Positions 12,882 to 21,900 of a stretch of DNA of 64,000 nucleotides are shown here, one piece after another. The translations under genes and the position numbers were made by a program. Below the pieces are notes generated by a model, which was not told where the DNA came from, did not search any database, and was given only the letters and a program-made list of their open reading frames with translations. The DNA is from Devosia ureilytica (GTDB lineage Bacteria > Pseudomonadota > Alphaproteobacteria > Rhizobiales > Devosiaceae): positions 310,001 to 374,000 of the forward strand of contig NZ_JAMZCU010000003.1 in NCBI RefSeq assembly GCF_024273195.1. Direction: 5' to 3'. Numbering within the stretch: the first letter of the stretch is position 1; each line of letters opens with the position of its first letter.

Positions 12882-12906
12882 CCCCCTCTCCCCGCGTGGG
12901 AGGGGG
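12882..12906. repeat. GC-rich intergenic palindrome
   Basis: CCCCCTC (12882-12888) and GAGGGGG (12900-12906) form a 7-bp stem in the gap between the nucleoside hydrolase and the next minus-strand gene. No T-run follows. It resembles the short C-rich/G-rich intergenic palindromes common in Hyphomicrobiales genomes; that likeness is from memory and not tested. Confidence 0.35.
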
Positions 12907-12966
12907 ATCGCGAGAAGCGTAATACAGGTAAGGGAGCGTCAGCGCGTTCTGGCGAGCACCTGCACC

Positions 12967-13161
12967 CTACCCGTTCACAAGGTAAAACGCGGTCCCGCAA
13001 ACCGCGATGAACACCACGATGGCGATCGCCAGCCGGGTCACTCCACCCATGCCCATGGTGCCCAGCACGGCACGCTCGGCCGGACCGCTCCCCTGGTCAT
13101 CCAGGCTTGGTCTCTTGGCGGGATCGTGAAATTCCACATTGGGTTTATCGGTGTTGGCCAT
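12967..13161 (-). CDS. Small single-span membrane protein, function unknown
   Basis: A 64-residue protein with a hydrophilic N-terminal half (MANTDKPNVEFHDPAKRPSL) and one hydrophobic segment at residues 42-62 (TRLAIAIVVFIAVCGTAFYL), so probably inner-membrane anchored. A good Shine-Dalgarno (AGGA) precedes the ATG by six bases, which supports a real gene. It lies downstream of the ABC-F gene on the same strand, with a gap of about 50 nt. I do not recognise a family. Confidence 0.65.
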   Translation of the reverse strand: MANTDKPNVEFHDPAKRPSLDDQGSGPAERAVLGTMGMGGVTRLAIAIVVFIAVCGTAFYLVNG

Positions 13162-13210
13162 GGTTTCCTGCCTTTCGTCCGAAGAACGAAGGGGCAGACT
13201 TTCGGTTGCC

Positions 13211-14788
13211 CTAGCCCAGCCTCACGTCTCGCGTCACCCCGATATTGTCGAGGAACGTACGGTCGTGGCTGATCACCAGCAGCGCGCCGTCATAGGCCCT
13301 CAATCCGGCCTCGACCACTTCCACCGCCTCGATGTCGAGATGATTGGTCGGCTCGTCGAGCACCACCAGCATGGGCGGCGTCTTGCCGCCGAGCACGCAG
13401 GCCAGCCCCGCACGCAGCATCTCGCCGCCGCTGAGTGTGCCCACTGTCTGCAACGCGGCGTCGTTGCGGAATTTGAATGCGGCCAGCACCGATCGGCAGT
13501 CGTTGATCGAGCTTTGCGGGTTGAGCCGCCGGAAATTGTCTACGATGGATTGATCCCGGTCGAGCAGGCCCACCTGCTGGTCCAGTAATGCCATAGGCCC
13601 GCCAATCTGCACGTCACCGGCCAGAGGCTCCAGCACCCCGGTGAGAAGCTTGAGCAGCGTCGTCTTGCCCACCCCATTCGGCCCGCTGATCGCCACCCGC
13701 TCCGGCCCGATCAGGTCGAACGAGAACTTGTCGATCAAGGGATGTTCGGGATCATAGCCGCCGGTGAGGTCCGAAGCGCGCAGCACCACCTTGCCCGTTG
13801 GCAGACCGCTCGGCGCCAGTTTCAAAGCAAAGGGCGTCAACACTTCGATCTTGGCGCGCGCTTCCGCCGCCTGAACCTGTGCCGTATCAGCCTGTTTTTC
13901 GGCCAACCGGTTGAGCCCGCCCGCAGTTTCTTCAGCGCGCCGCTTGAGGCCGCCGAGGAGAATTTTAGGCGCACCACCTTTGGCGGCCTTGCGACGCCCT
14001 CCAGCGTCACGCCGCGCCTGCCTTTCGCGGGCCTCCTGGGCGGCCCTCTCCGCATCCCGCACCTGCCGTTCGGCGATATTGAAATCATGCTGCACCGCAG
14101 CCAGTTCCAGCGCCTTGCGTTCCCGATACTGGCTCCAGTTGCCGCCATAGCTGGTGGCACCCAGCCCCGTCAGTTCCACAATGGCGTCCATGGTATCGAG
14201 CAGGTCGCGATCATGGCTGATGACAATGGCTGCGCCGCGCCAGCCCGCCAGCAGCTGCGTCACCGCTTCCCGCCCTTCGGCGTCGAGGTTATTGGTCGGC
14301 TCATCCAGCAGTATGAGGTCAGGCGCGCCAAACACCAGCGCTGCCAGCGCCGCCCTGGTGCGCTGTCCACCGGACAGGCTCATGAGCAGGGTCTCGGGCC
14401 CGACATCGAGCGCCAATGCGTCCAGAGCCGCATCAAGACGCGACTCCAGCGTCCAGTCGGCCTCTGCGATCTCGTCGGCCGTGGCCCTTCCTGCCGTCGC
14501 ACGCTCCAGCAGTGCGAGACCCGCACGCAGATCGAACAGGTCGGCAATGGTTTCCGCCGGGCCAGGCTGCACTTGCTGGCGCAGCACCCCGATGCGTCCC
14601 GACACGCTGATCGTGCCAGCCGTGGGCGCCAATTCACCGGTGATCAGGCGCAGCAGCGTCGTCTTGCCCACACCATTGCGGCCGACAAGCCCGGTGCGCC
14701 CGGTGCCGAAGCTCAGGTCAAGATTGGAAAAAAGGGTTTGGCCGCTAGGGCCGGAATAGGTCAGTCGCGAGAGCGTCACGGAAGGCAT
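13211..14788 (-). CDS. ABC-F family ATPase
   Basis: A 525-residue soluble protein with two ABC domains and no membrane segments, the hallmark of ABC-F translation factors that bind the ribosomal E site. Walker A motifs are GRNGVGKTTLL (near residue 37) and GPNGVGKTTLL (near residue 365). Signature motifs are LSGGQRTRAALA and LSGGEMLRAGLA. The two are joined by a charged helical linker around residues 230-310 (RDAERAAQEARERQARRD). Which ABC-F subgroup this is, and whether it protects against an antibiotic, cannot be decided from sequence alone. It is monocistronic or leads into the small membrane protein downstream. Confidence 0.9.
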   Translation of the reverse strand: MPSVTLSRLTYSGPSGQTLFSNLDLSFGTGRTGLVGRNGVGKTTLLRLITGELAPTAGTISVSGRIGVLRQQVQPGPAETIADLFDLRAGLALLERATAGRATADEIAEADWTLESRLDAALDALALDVGPETLLMSLSGGQRTRAALAALVFGAPDLILLDEPTNNLDAEGREAVTQLLAGWRGAAIVISHDRDLLDTMDAIVELTGLGATSYGGNWSQYRERKALELAAVQHDFNIAERQVRDAERAAQEARERQARRDAGGRRKAAKGGAPKILLGGLKRRAEETAGGLNRLAEKQADTAQVQAAEARAKIEVLTPFALKLAPSGLPTGKVVLRASDLTGGYDPEHPLIDKFSFDLIGPERVAISGPNGVGKTTLLKLLTGVLEPLAGDVQIGGPMALLDQQVGLLDRDQSIVDNFRRLNPQSSINDCRSVLAAFKFRNDAALQTVGTLSGGEMLRAGLACVLGGKTPPMLVVLDEPTNHLDIEAVEVVEAGLRAYDGALLVISHDRTFLDNIGVTRDVRLG

Positions 14789-14972
14789 GGTTCGTCAAAT
14801 CCTCAAGGGCAAGGCAGGTCGGCATTGCTGTGAGGGTGCGATCCATGGGAACCGTCCGGTCGGGTTGCGATGGCCCGAAAATAGTCATGTGCGCGCCAGG
14901 GTCAAGCGCGGGCTGGCAAATCTCAAAGCCGAGGCGTAGTGTCCGCGCGCCCTGTTGCCCGGATGCCTCGCC

Positions 14973-15584
14973 ATGGATCTCTTCACCCTCGCCACCTTCA
15001 CCATCGCCTATGCCATTGCCGTGCTGGTGCCCGGCCCCGGCGTGGCCGCGGTCGTCGCGCGCGCCCTTGGCGGCGGCTTCAAGGGCGCCTTCCCCATGGT
15101 GCTGGGTATTCTCGCTGGTGACCTGGTCTACTTTTTCTTCGCGGTTTTCGGCCTTGCCGCCATCGCAACCTGGTTCGGCCCGGTCTTCACCATCGTACGT
15201 TGGGCCGGTGCGGCCTATCTGCTCTATATCGCCTACAAATTCTGGACCGCCCGCCCCGGCTCCGAGCAGATGAAGCCCAAGAACGAAGACCCATGGCGGA
15301 CTTTCCTCGCCGGATTTTCGCTGACCATGGGCAATCCCAAGACCATCGTCTTCTATCTCGCCATTCTCCCCACGGTGGTGCCACTGGGCGAGATGAACCC
15401 GCTGGCCTTTGTCGAGCTGACCGCCATCGTGGTCGTGGTGCTGATGATCATCGGCTGCGGCTATGCCTGGCTGGCTTCGGCGGCGCGTGAAATGTTCCGC
15501 AGCGAAAAAGCGCTCGGCCGTCTCAACAAGACCGCCGGGGCCATGATGGCCGGTGCCGCCGGCCTGGTCGTGATGCAGCATTAG
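14973..15584 (+). CDS. LysE/RhtB family amino-acid exporter
   Basis: A 203-residue inner-membrane protein with about six hydrophobic segments. The diagnostic N-terminal VPGPGVAAVVARALGGGFKG loop and the internal GFSLTMGNPKTIVFYLAILP motif place it in the LysE/RhtB translocator family, which effluxes amino acids or homoserine lactones. I chose the ATG at 14973 (MDLFTLATF) over the one at 14955, because hydrophobic sequence begins there. The substrate is not predictable. Confidence 0.9.
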   Translation: MDLFTLATFTIAYAIAVLVPGPGVAAVVARALGGGFKGAFPMVLGILAGDLVYFFFAVFGLAAIATWFGPVFTIVRWAGAAYLLYIAYKFWTARPGSEQMKPKNEDPWRTFLAGFSLTMGNPKTIVFYLAILPTVVPLGEMNPLAFVELTAIVVVVLMIIGCGYAWLASAAREMFRSEKALGRLNKTAGAMMAGAAGLVVMQH

Positions 15585-15586
15585 CC

Positions 15587-15603
15587 GTTAGCACTTCGCT
15601 AAC
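15587..15603. promoter_or_regulatory. Inverted repeat GTTAGC-N5-GCTAAC
   Basis: A 6-bp perfect inverted repeat three to nineteen bases after the LysE-type stop codon and just before the CtrA-type box. It lacks a T-run, so it is more likely an operator or weak terminator than a strong one. Confidence 0.3.
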
Positions 15604-15606
15604 CAT

Positions 15607-15623
15607 TTAACCCAGGGTTAACC
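15607..15623 (+). promoter_or_regulatory. Candidate CtrA binding site (TTAAC-N6-TTAACC)
   Basis: The sequence reads TTAACCCAGGGTTAACC, a perfect match to the TTAA-N7-TTAA(C) box bound by the alphaproteobacterial cell-cycle regulator CtrA. It ends 21 bases before the ATG of the first small paralogue at 15645. The match is seen directly; binding is an inference. Confidence 0.6.
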
Positions 15624-15644
15624 ATAATCGGCGAAGCTTTCGCC

Positions 15645-15866
15645 ATGGCCTACGGCGATACCAAGATCAACCGATACAATATGCATCAGCTCTCTCCCTA
15701 TGAGCGGATCCAGTATCAGCGCGAGCGCCGGGCCGCCGCCGCCGAGATTGCCCAGAAAAACGCCAACATGGCCAATAGCTTCGCCTCGATCCAGGCCAAC
15801 AATACCGTCGAGATGGGTAACCTCATCTCCAAGATGGCCATGCAGCGCATCTCCAAGACGGCGTAG
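15645..15866 (+). CDS. Small protein, first of two tandem paralogues
   Basis: A 73-residue hydrophilic, probably helical protein with no signal peptide or membrane segment. The motifs NMHQLSPYERIQYQ and NLISKMAMQRISK recur in the next gene; by my alignment 42 of 67 positions are identical. The ATG follows the candidate CtrA box closely, so cell-cycle-timed expression is plausible. I do not recognise a family. The strong conservation between the two copies argues that both are translated. Confidence 0.75.
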   Translation: MAYGDTKINRYNMHQLSPYERIQYQRERRAAAAEIAQKNANMANSFASIQANNTVEMGNLISKMAMQRISKTA

Positions 15867-15983
15867 GACCAATCGACACGATACCTCGTCACCGAGGCTC
15901 AAGGAGAGCCCCGATGATCTATTGCCGCGCATCTTCACGCTGCGCTTAACGCCTCGTCAGCATTTCCGGCGCAGATTCCAGGC

Positions 15984-16202
15984 ATGTCCATGTCCGGTAA
16001 AATAACGCGCTTCAACATGCACGAACTCTCATCCTATGACCGGATGCAGTTTCTGCGCGGGCGTCGAGCCGAGGCACTGGCAGCCGCCCAAAAGAGCATG
16101 AATCTGGCGAACAGTTTCGCCAGGATCCAGAACAATCAGTCCGTGGAAATCGGCAACCTGATTTCCCGCGTGGCCATGCAGCGCATCTCCAAGCGCGTCT
16201 AG
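15984..16202 (+). CDS. Small protein, second of two tandem paralogues
   Basis: A 72-residue protein, 63% identical to its upstream neighbour over 67 positions, with NMHELSSYDRMQFLRGRR near the N-terminus and IGNLISRVAMQRISK at the C-terminus. The start could be residue 1 or the second methionine (MSGKITRF). It is 117 nt downstream of the first copy; the gap holds one TTAAC half-site but no full CtrA box, so it may be read through from the first promoter. It is convergent with the DUF2087 gene, overlapping it by 4 nt at the ends. Function unknown. Confidence 0.72.
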   Translation: MSMSGKITRFNMHELSSYDRMQFLRGRRAEALAAAQKSMNLANSFARIQNNQSVEIGNLISRVAMQRISKRV

Positions 16203-16720
16203 GGCTGTTTCGGCCCGACCCGCTTCAGCAAAACGGAAAGCTCCGCCGGCGGCTTCTGCTCGATCCGGCGATAGGTCCGCCCATCGGCCGTGCGCGTCAC
16301 ATAGCCCATGTCCACCAAAGCCCGCCGCAATAGCGCATGATCACCAAAGCTCGCCCAGGCGTTGAGCAGCTCGGTATTCTCCCGGTCGGCATAATCCCGC
16401 CCCGGCTCCAGCCGCGACCACAGCGCCCACAGGCACAGCGGCTGCAGACTGTTTTTCGACGGCCAGCGCATCAGAACGCCATCGGCATCGAAGTGCCGGC
16501 TGACCTTTTCCACCAATGTCAGGTCGACTGGATCAACCGGCGGCGCATCCTCGCTCACGGCCTTAAAATGCTGATAGTTCCGAAACCCGGCTGACCGGGC
16601 CAGCATGTTGAGCATGTCAACATGGCTCGGAGTTTCGACCAATGCGGCGATCTGCTCGCGCAGCCCTTTGGCAAACGCGGACAAATCGGTGATGTGCAGG
16701 GAATGGATTTGTCTCGACAT
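16199..16720 (-). CDS. DUF2087 domain-containing protein
   Basis: A 173-residue cytosolic protein. The C-terminal half (residues about 85-155) fits the DUF2087 pattern: MRWPSKNSLQPLCLWALWSR, then a Y-x-x-x-E-N-T-E-L-L-N stretch, an RRALVDMGY helix and a basic TADGRTYRRIE ending. DUF2087 often forms the C-terminus of small transcriptional regulators. The N-terminal 80 residues contain an NMLARSAGFRNYQHFKA segment that may be a DNA-binding helix pair. Role unknown; it overlaps the end of the convergent small gene by 4 nt. Confidence 0.75.
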   Translation of the reverse strand: MSRQIHSLHITDLSAFAKGLREQIAALVETPSHVDMLNMLARSAGFRNYQHFKAVSEDAPPVDPVDLTLVEKVSRHFDADGVLMRWPSKNSLQPLCLWALWSRLEPGRDYADRENTELLNAWASFGDHALLRRALVDMGYVTRTADGRTYRRIEQKPPAELSVLLKRVGPKQP

Positions 16721-16967
16721 GGCTCATCCTCGAGCGTGCCCGCACCCGCTCATTAAGCGGTGTCACTGGTTGCCGACTTGCGACGGGGCACCGGGGTGAG
16801 GTGCGTGTCGAAATCATCTCTGAGCAGGTTTAGCTTCCCAATTGGGACGGCAACGCCTCGGTGAACTGCAGACCGTGGCTTGCTCTTAGGCCGCCCAAAT
16901 CTGGAAAGCAAGATGCAGGGTCATTGCCCATGCAGGCGGGGGTCTGCGCCCACTTTCCATACGTCTC

Positions 16968-18794
16968 TCACTCCACCGTCACCGATTTGGCCAGATTGCG
17001 CGGCTGGTCGACATCGGCGCCGAGTTGAACCGCCGTGTGATAGGCGAGCAATTGGATCGCCACTGCCGCCACAATGGGCGCGATGAAGGGGTGAACCTGG
17101 GGCATGACAATGATCTCTGCGGCCATGGCGCCGTGGGTCTCGGCTCCCTGCGCATCGGTGATCAGTATGATACGGCCACCCCGCGCGCACACCTCCTGCA
17201 TGTTCGAGATGGTCTTCTCCGTCAGCTCATCGGAAGGGGCGATGACAATGACTGGGATCGTCTCGTCCACCAGTGCAATCGGCCCATGCTTGAGTTCGCC
17301 CGCCGCATAGCCTTCCGAATGGATATAGGAAATCTCCTTGAGCTTGAGTGCCCCTTCCAGCGCAATCGGAAACAGCGAGCCGCGCCCAAGGAACAACGCA
17401 TTGCGCGCCTTGGTCAGCCTTCGCGCGATTTCGGCGATATCCGGTTCGGCGCGCAGGGCCTCCGCCAAAGCGCCGGGCAGGCGATTGAGCGCTTCGATCA
17501 GCGCTTCCACATCCGCGCCGGACAGCACACCGCGTGCGCGACCGGCCACCAGCGACAGGCACGCCAACGTGGTCAACTGGGTCGTGAAGGCCTTGGTGGA
17601 TGCCACGCCGATCTCCGGCCCGCAGCGCAGCGGAAAGACAGAACCGGACTCCCGTGCAATCGTGGATTCCTCAACATTGACGACGCTGGCGATGTGCTGG
17701 CCATTGTCCGCGCAATAGGGCAGGGCCGCGAGCGTATCCGCCGTTTCGCCAGACTGCGAGATGAACATGGCCAGCCCATTTGGTTCCAGCGGCGGCTGGC
17801 GATAGCGGAACTCGGAGGCAACGTCGATATCGACGGGTAGCCGGGCGTACCGCTCAAACCAGTATTTTCCCACGGCCCCGGCGAGATAGGCCGTGCCACA
17901 GGCCGAAACAGTCAGCCGGGGCAGCGCTGCGAAGTCAAATGAAAGTGGTGTATGGACGGCCAGGGTCCCGGCGCCCCGATCAATGAACTGGCCCACGACC
18001 CGTGACACCGCATCGGGTTGCTCATGAATTTCCTTGAGCATGAAATGCCGATAGGGGCCCTTCTCAACGATATTGGACGAGGCATTGCTCAGGTGAACCA
18101 CGCGGTTCACCGAAGCGCCCGCCCGGCTGCGAATATCGGCGCTTTCGGGCGTGACGACGGCCCAGTCGCCCTCCTCGAGATAAGTCACCTTGTCGGTAAA
18201 CAGCGACAGGGCCAGGGCATCGGAGCCGAGGAACATTTCGCCGGCACCATAACCAATGGCCAGCGGCGATCCCTGACGCGCGGCGACCAGCAGATGGTCC
18301 TCGCCATGAAACAGGAAGACCAGCGCAAACGCGCCCTGGAGACGACTGACACTGGCCTGCACCGCCGCGACCGGCGCCAGTCCAAGATCCATCCATCGGG
18401 TAACCATCAAGGCCACGACTTCGCTGTCGGTCTGGGTCGTCGGCATGTAGCCGTCCACCGCGAGCTCGACCAGCAAGGAGCGATAGTTTTCGATGATGCC
18501 ATTGTGGACCACCGCAACGCGTGGCGTGGCATGGGGGTGGGCATTGGTTTCGGTGGCAGCGCCATGGGTTGCCCACCGCGTGTGCCCGATGCCGGTCAGC
18601 CCTTCCAAAGGTTCAAGGCTGAGCCGATTGGCCAGATTGACCAGCTTTCCCGGCGCCCGCCGCCGCTGGATAGTGCCATGATCCAGGGTGGCAATCCCGG
18701 CACTGTCATAGCCGCGGTACTCAAGGCGCGCCAAGGCGCTCACCAGACGATCGGCAACCGGTTCGCGACCAGCAATTCCAATGATCCCACACAT
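16968..18794 (-). CDS. glmS: Glutamine--fructose-6-phosphate aminotransferase (isomerizing)
   Basis: Makes glucosamine-6-phosphate, the entry to UDP-GlcNAc for peptidoglycan and lipid A. The start at 18794 gives MCGIIGIAGRE, placing the catalytic N-terminal cysteine at position 2; a GGAGAGG Shine-Dalgarno lies five bases upstream, so the longer in-frame extension is rejected. The 608-residue product has the GATase II domain (residues 2-230) and two SIS domains. The last of these contains EGALKLKEISYIHSEGYAAG and ends AKSVTVE, as in other GlmS. A link with the adjoining amino-sugar exopolysaccharide locus is possible, since Pel contains GlcNAc/GalNAc, but is not shown. Confidence 0.97.
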   Translation of the reverse strand: MCGIIGIAGREPVADRLVSALARLEYRGYDSAGIATLDHGTIQRRRAPGKLVNLANRLSLEPLEGLTGIGHTRWATHGAATETNAHPHATPRVAVVHNGIIENYRSLLVELAVDGYMPTTQTDSEVVALMVTRWMDLGLAPVAAVQASVSRLQGAFALVFLFHGEDHLLVAARQGSPLAIGYGAGEMFLGSDALALSLFTDKVTYLEEGDWAVVTPESADIRSRAGASVNRVVHLSNASSNIVEKGPYRHFMLKEIHEQPDAVSRVVGQFIDRGAGTLAVHTPLSFDFAALPRLTVSACGTAYLAGAVGKYWFERYARLPVDIDVASEFRYRQPPLEPNGLAMFISQSGETADTLAALPYCADNGQHIASVVNVEESTIARESGSVFPLRCGPEIGVASTKAFTTQLTTLACLSLVAGRARGVLSGADVEALIEALNRLPGALAEALRAEPDIAEIARRLTKARNALFLGRGSLFPIALEGALKLKEISYIHSEGYAAGELKHGPIALVDETIPVIVIAPSDELTEKTISNMQEVCARGGRIILITDAQGAETHGAMAAEIIVMPQVHPFIAPIVAAVAIQLLAYHTAVQLGADVDQPRNLAKSVTVE

Positions 18795-18895
18795 ACCGGC
18801 CTCTCCAGTCGCACTGAATTCTGAGGTCTTCAGCCTAGGCTCGGCGGGCTGTACCCTCATTGATGGTGGTCAATGCCGGAGCGCCGAACATGCAA

Positions 18896-18947
18896 ATGCC
18901 CGGCTGGGGGAGCCGGGCATCTGCGCGATGACGTGGGGTGCGTCATC
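18896..18947 (-). terminator. Two tandem hairpins after the giant RTX gene
   Basis: The first hairpin is a perfect 10-bp stem ATGCCCGGCT/AGCCGGGCAT with a 5-nt loop (18896-18920), followed on the minus strand by TTT. The second is a 7-bp stem GATGACG/CGTCATC with a 7-nt loop (18927-18947). Both lie between the RTX stop and glmS, so they probably end the minus-strand Pel-like operon. Confidence 0.65.
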
Positions 18948-18956
18948 GTCGGGGGC

Positions 18957-21900
18957 TCACAAAATGAAGTCGCCAACCCCCAAAGTGATCAGCCCGGTGA
19001 GTTCAACCTGGAAGTCGCTTACCTGGTCGCCATTCATGTCGCCCAGCACGATTGTTCGGTCATTGGCCGTGTCGGCCAGATCTTCCAGCACCCAGCGCAA
19101 TTGACCGCGCACGCCCGTGAAGGCGGAGCCCTCGACATCGAGGAACGTGAAGGCCTGGTCGCCGCCGATCAGCGTATTGGCGTCTATCGCCGAGAAGTCG
19201 AAATAATCCTCGCCGGGCGTAAAGTCGGTGATGACGTCACGCGTCGTGACGGTGTTGCGGCTGTCCGAAACGGCGGCAAAGATAAAGACATCACTGTCCG
19301 CCCCACCGGTCATCACATCGCGCCCGGCGCCGCCCCTCAGGATATCGGCGCCATCGCCACCGATCAGTGTATCGGCTCCCCCCATGCCCGAAAGGTTATC
19401 GTCGCCGGCTCCGCCCTCCAGCACATTGGCGCCACCCGACCCGATGATCGTATCATTGCCGCTGCTGCCGATGACATTTTCGATGGTGCCGAGGGTATCG
19501 CTGCCCGTCTGCGCACTCGTCGATGTGCCGGTCGTCAGGTTCACAAGTGCAGCCGCCGAGGTTTCGGACAGATCGTAAAGATCCAGTCCAGCATTGCCGG
19601 CATAGGCATCATTGCCGTCATTGAGCGTGGCGCGGAATGTATCTGCACCGCCACCGCCCGAGGCCGTGTCATTGCCCTCATCGCCATAGATGATGTCATT
19701 GCCACCACCGGCGGAGATGATGTCATTGCCCTCAAAGCCGCGATAGGTATCGGCGCTGGCCCGCGCGGCCAGACTGTCGTCCCCGCTCGTGCCATACACA
19801 GTGTTCGATGGCAGCAGGTCCATCCCGGCCGTTCCCTGGGCCAGCTTGGCGCCTGCTGTCGCGGTATAAGTGAATGATACCTGGGTCTGGTCGTTGACTG
19901 GCGGCGCGTAGGTCCATTCCCCCACGCCTGTTGCCACCAGCGTGCCAATCGATGCCGTGAGCGTGTCGATGGTGAAACTGCCCGACAGTTCGCCCCCGAC
20001 CAGCTCTGCCGCTGTTATGGTGCGTGTGGTATTGGCCAGGAGGGGCTCCAGCGTCGTGGGTGCGAGAACATCGACAACCTGGCTGGTCGGCGCCGAAAAC
20101 ACCGTTTCAAGCGTTGCCCCGCCATCGAGATAGCTTACCGCCACGCGGATCAACTGGTCGGTGTCGGCCTGCACCAGGCCATAGGTCGCCGCGATAGCTC
20201 CAGCGATATTGGTGAAGGCCGTGCCGTCACCGCGTTGCCACTGGTAGGAGAACGTTCCCAGGCCATCAGGATCGGTCACCAGCGACACGTTGGCGCTGAG
20301 CGTGACATTCTCCACGGCCGCTCCACTGATGATGGGGGCGCCCGAGGGCAACTCGTTGACATTGGTAACGGTGAGGATGACGGCCTTGGCGAAGCTGAGC
20401 GCGCCGTCGGTCGCCGTCAGGGTCAGGGCAATGGTCGAGCCCGCCTCATAGTCGATCACCTGCCCGGCCTTGAGATAGAGCGAGCCCGTGGTTCCGTCGA
20501 TCTCGAACCTGTCGTCAGACACACTCACCACATTGTTGCGGAACTCGGCCACGAGGTCTGGATCGACAATCGCCAGGTCCGCCACCAATGTGCGCAGGCT
20601 CGTTCCTTCCACAATGCTGGCCTGGTTGGACACCACAATATCGCTCGGCGCATCGTTCACATTGCTGACGCTGATGCTGATGGGCTTGGCAAAGACCGTC
20701 GCACCGTCCGTGGAGGTCAGTGTCATCTCTATGGTTGGCGTTGCCTCGAAATCCACGGACTGGCCCGCCTTGAGATAGAGCGCACCGGTCGTTCCATCGA
20801 TCTCGAAGCGGTCGTCGGAGACGGTCACCACATTCAAACGCAGCAGCGGATCGACATCCGCATCGAGAATGGTGAGGTCGGCAATCTTGGTCCGTTCCGC
20901 CAAATTCTCGGGCAGGACAATCTGATTGGACAATACGATATCGGTCGGCGCCAGATTGGTGGAGACCTCTCTGATGGCAACCGTGTGGCTGCCAATGCCG
21001 CCCAGGTCGATGGTCAGAATATCGCCAACCTGGCTAACAACGCTCGCCCCCCAAACCAGATAGACCAGGCCGGGCCCCTGCTTGACGTCTATCACCACCC
21101 TGCCTTCGCCGATGATGGTGAAATCCAGGTCGTTGCCATTGCCGGTGATCGACATCAGCTGCGCCCGTGATCCAATCGAGGTGATGTGGGTGACATCGTC
21201 GGCGCTCGTGCCCAGCAGCACCTCAAAGCTGCCGCCATCGGCATCGAGGAACACGCTATCGGCGTCATAGGCATACCAATTGGTGACCGATTGAATGGTC
21301 TTGCCGCCCAGGTCATCGAGGTTGAGGGCAAAGGTGCCCAACTGTCCTGTCTGAGGTGTCGCGGTCATGGTGATCACATCGCCGCTGACGCTGAAGGCGA
21401 AATCGGCTTGCTCGAACGCCCTGATACGGGCAGCGAGATCCGCAAGGGTCACGAACTCGGTGCCTGCGGCATAGGCCGCGGCGATGAAGTTGGTGAACAT
21501 CGCCTCGCTATAGGGCGAGGTCTCCCCTTCATCCAGTGGCCAGACCGTGACGCCATAGTCGTGCCAGGGCCAGACCACGATAGGCATGTCGGAATTGGCG
21601 TTCAACTCCGCCCATTCCTCCGCCCACTTCGCTTCGGCCTGCTCCACAGTCAGGCCAAGCCAGCCCATCAGAGTGAAGTCGAAGGACATATTGGGCGCGA
21701 TATAGACCTGTTCCTGGCTATCGGGCGCAAGGTAGCCGATGGCGCCGGGATAACCCGCGCCGACCAGGGCCGCACCACCCGACAGATAGTCGTAGTGCTG
21801 CATGATCTGCTCGGCAGTATAAAGGCTGTCCGGCATTCCTGGCACTGCGGCCCCGCCGACTGGATAGCCCAGATTGGCTTCTAGGACCTCGCGCGCTGTC

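Noticed and set aside
16721-16967. Possible small RNA or riboswitch in the gap between the DUF2087 gene and glmS
   Set aside because: I found no stable stem array, promoter-terminator pair or small open frame; no glmS ribozyme would be expected on this side, as it lies at the 3' end of glmS.
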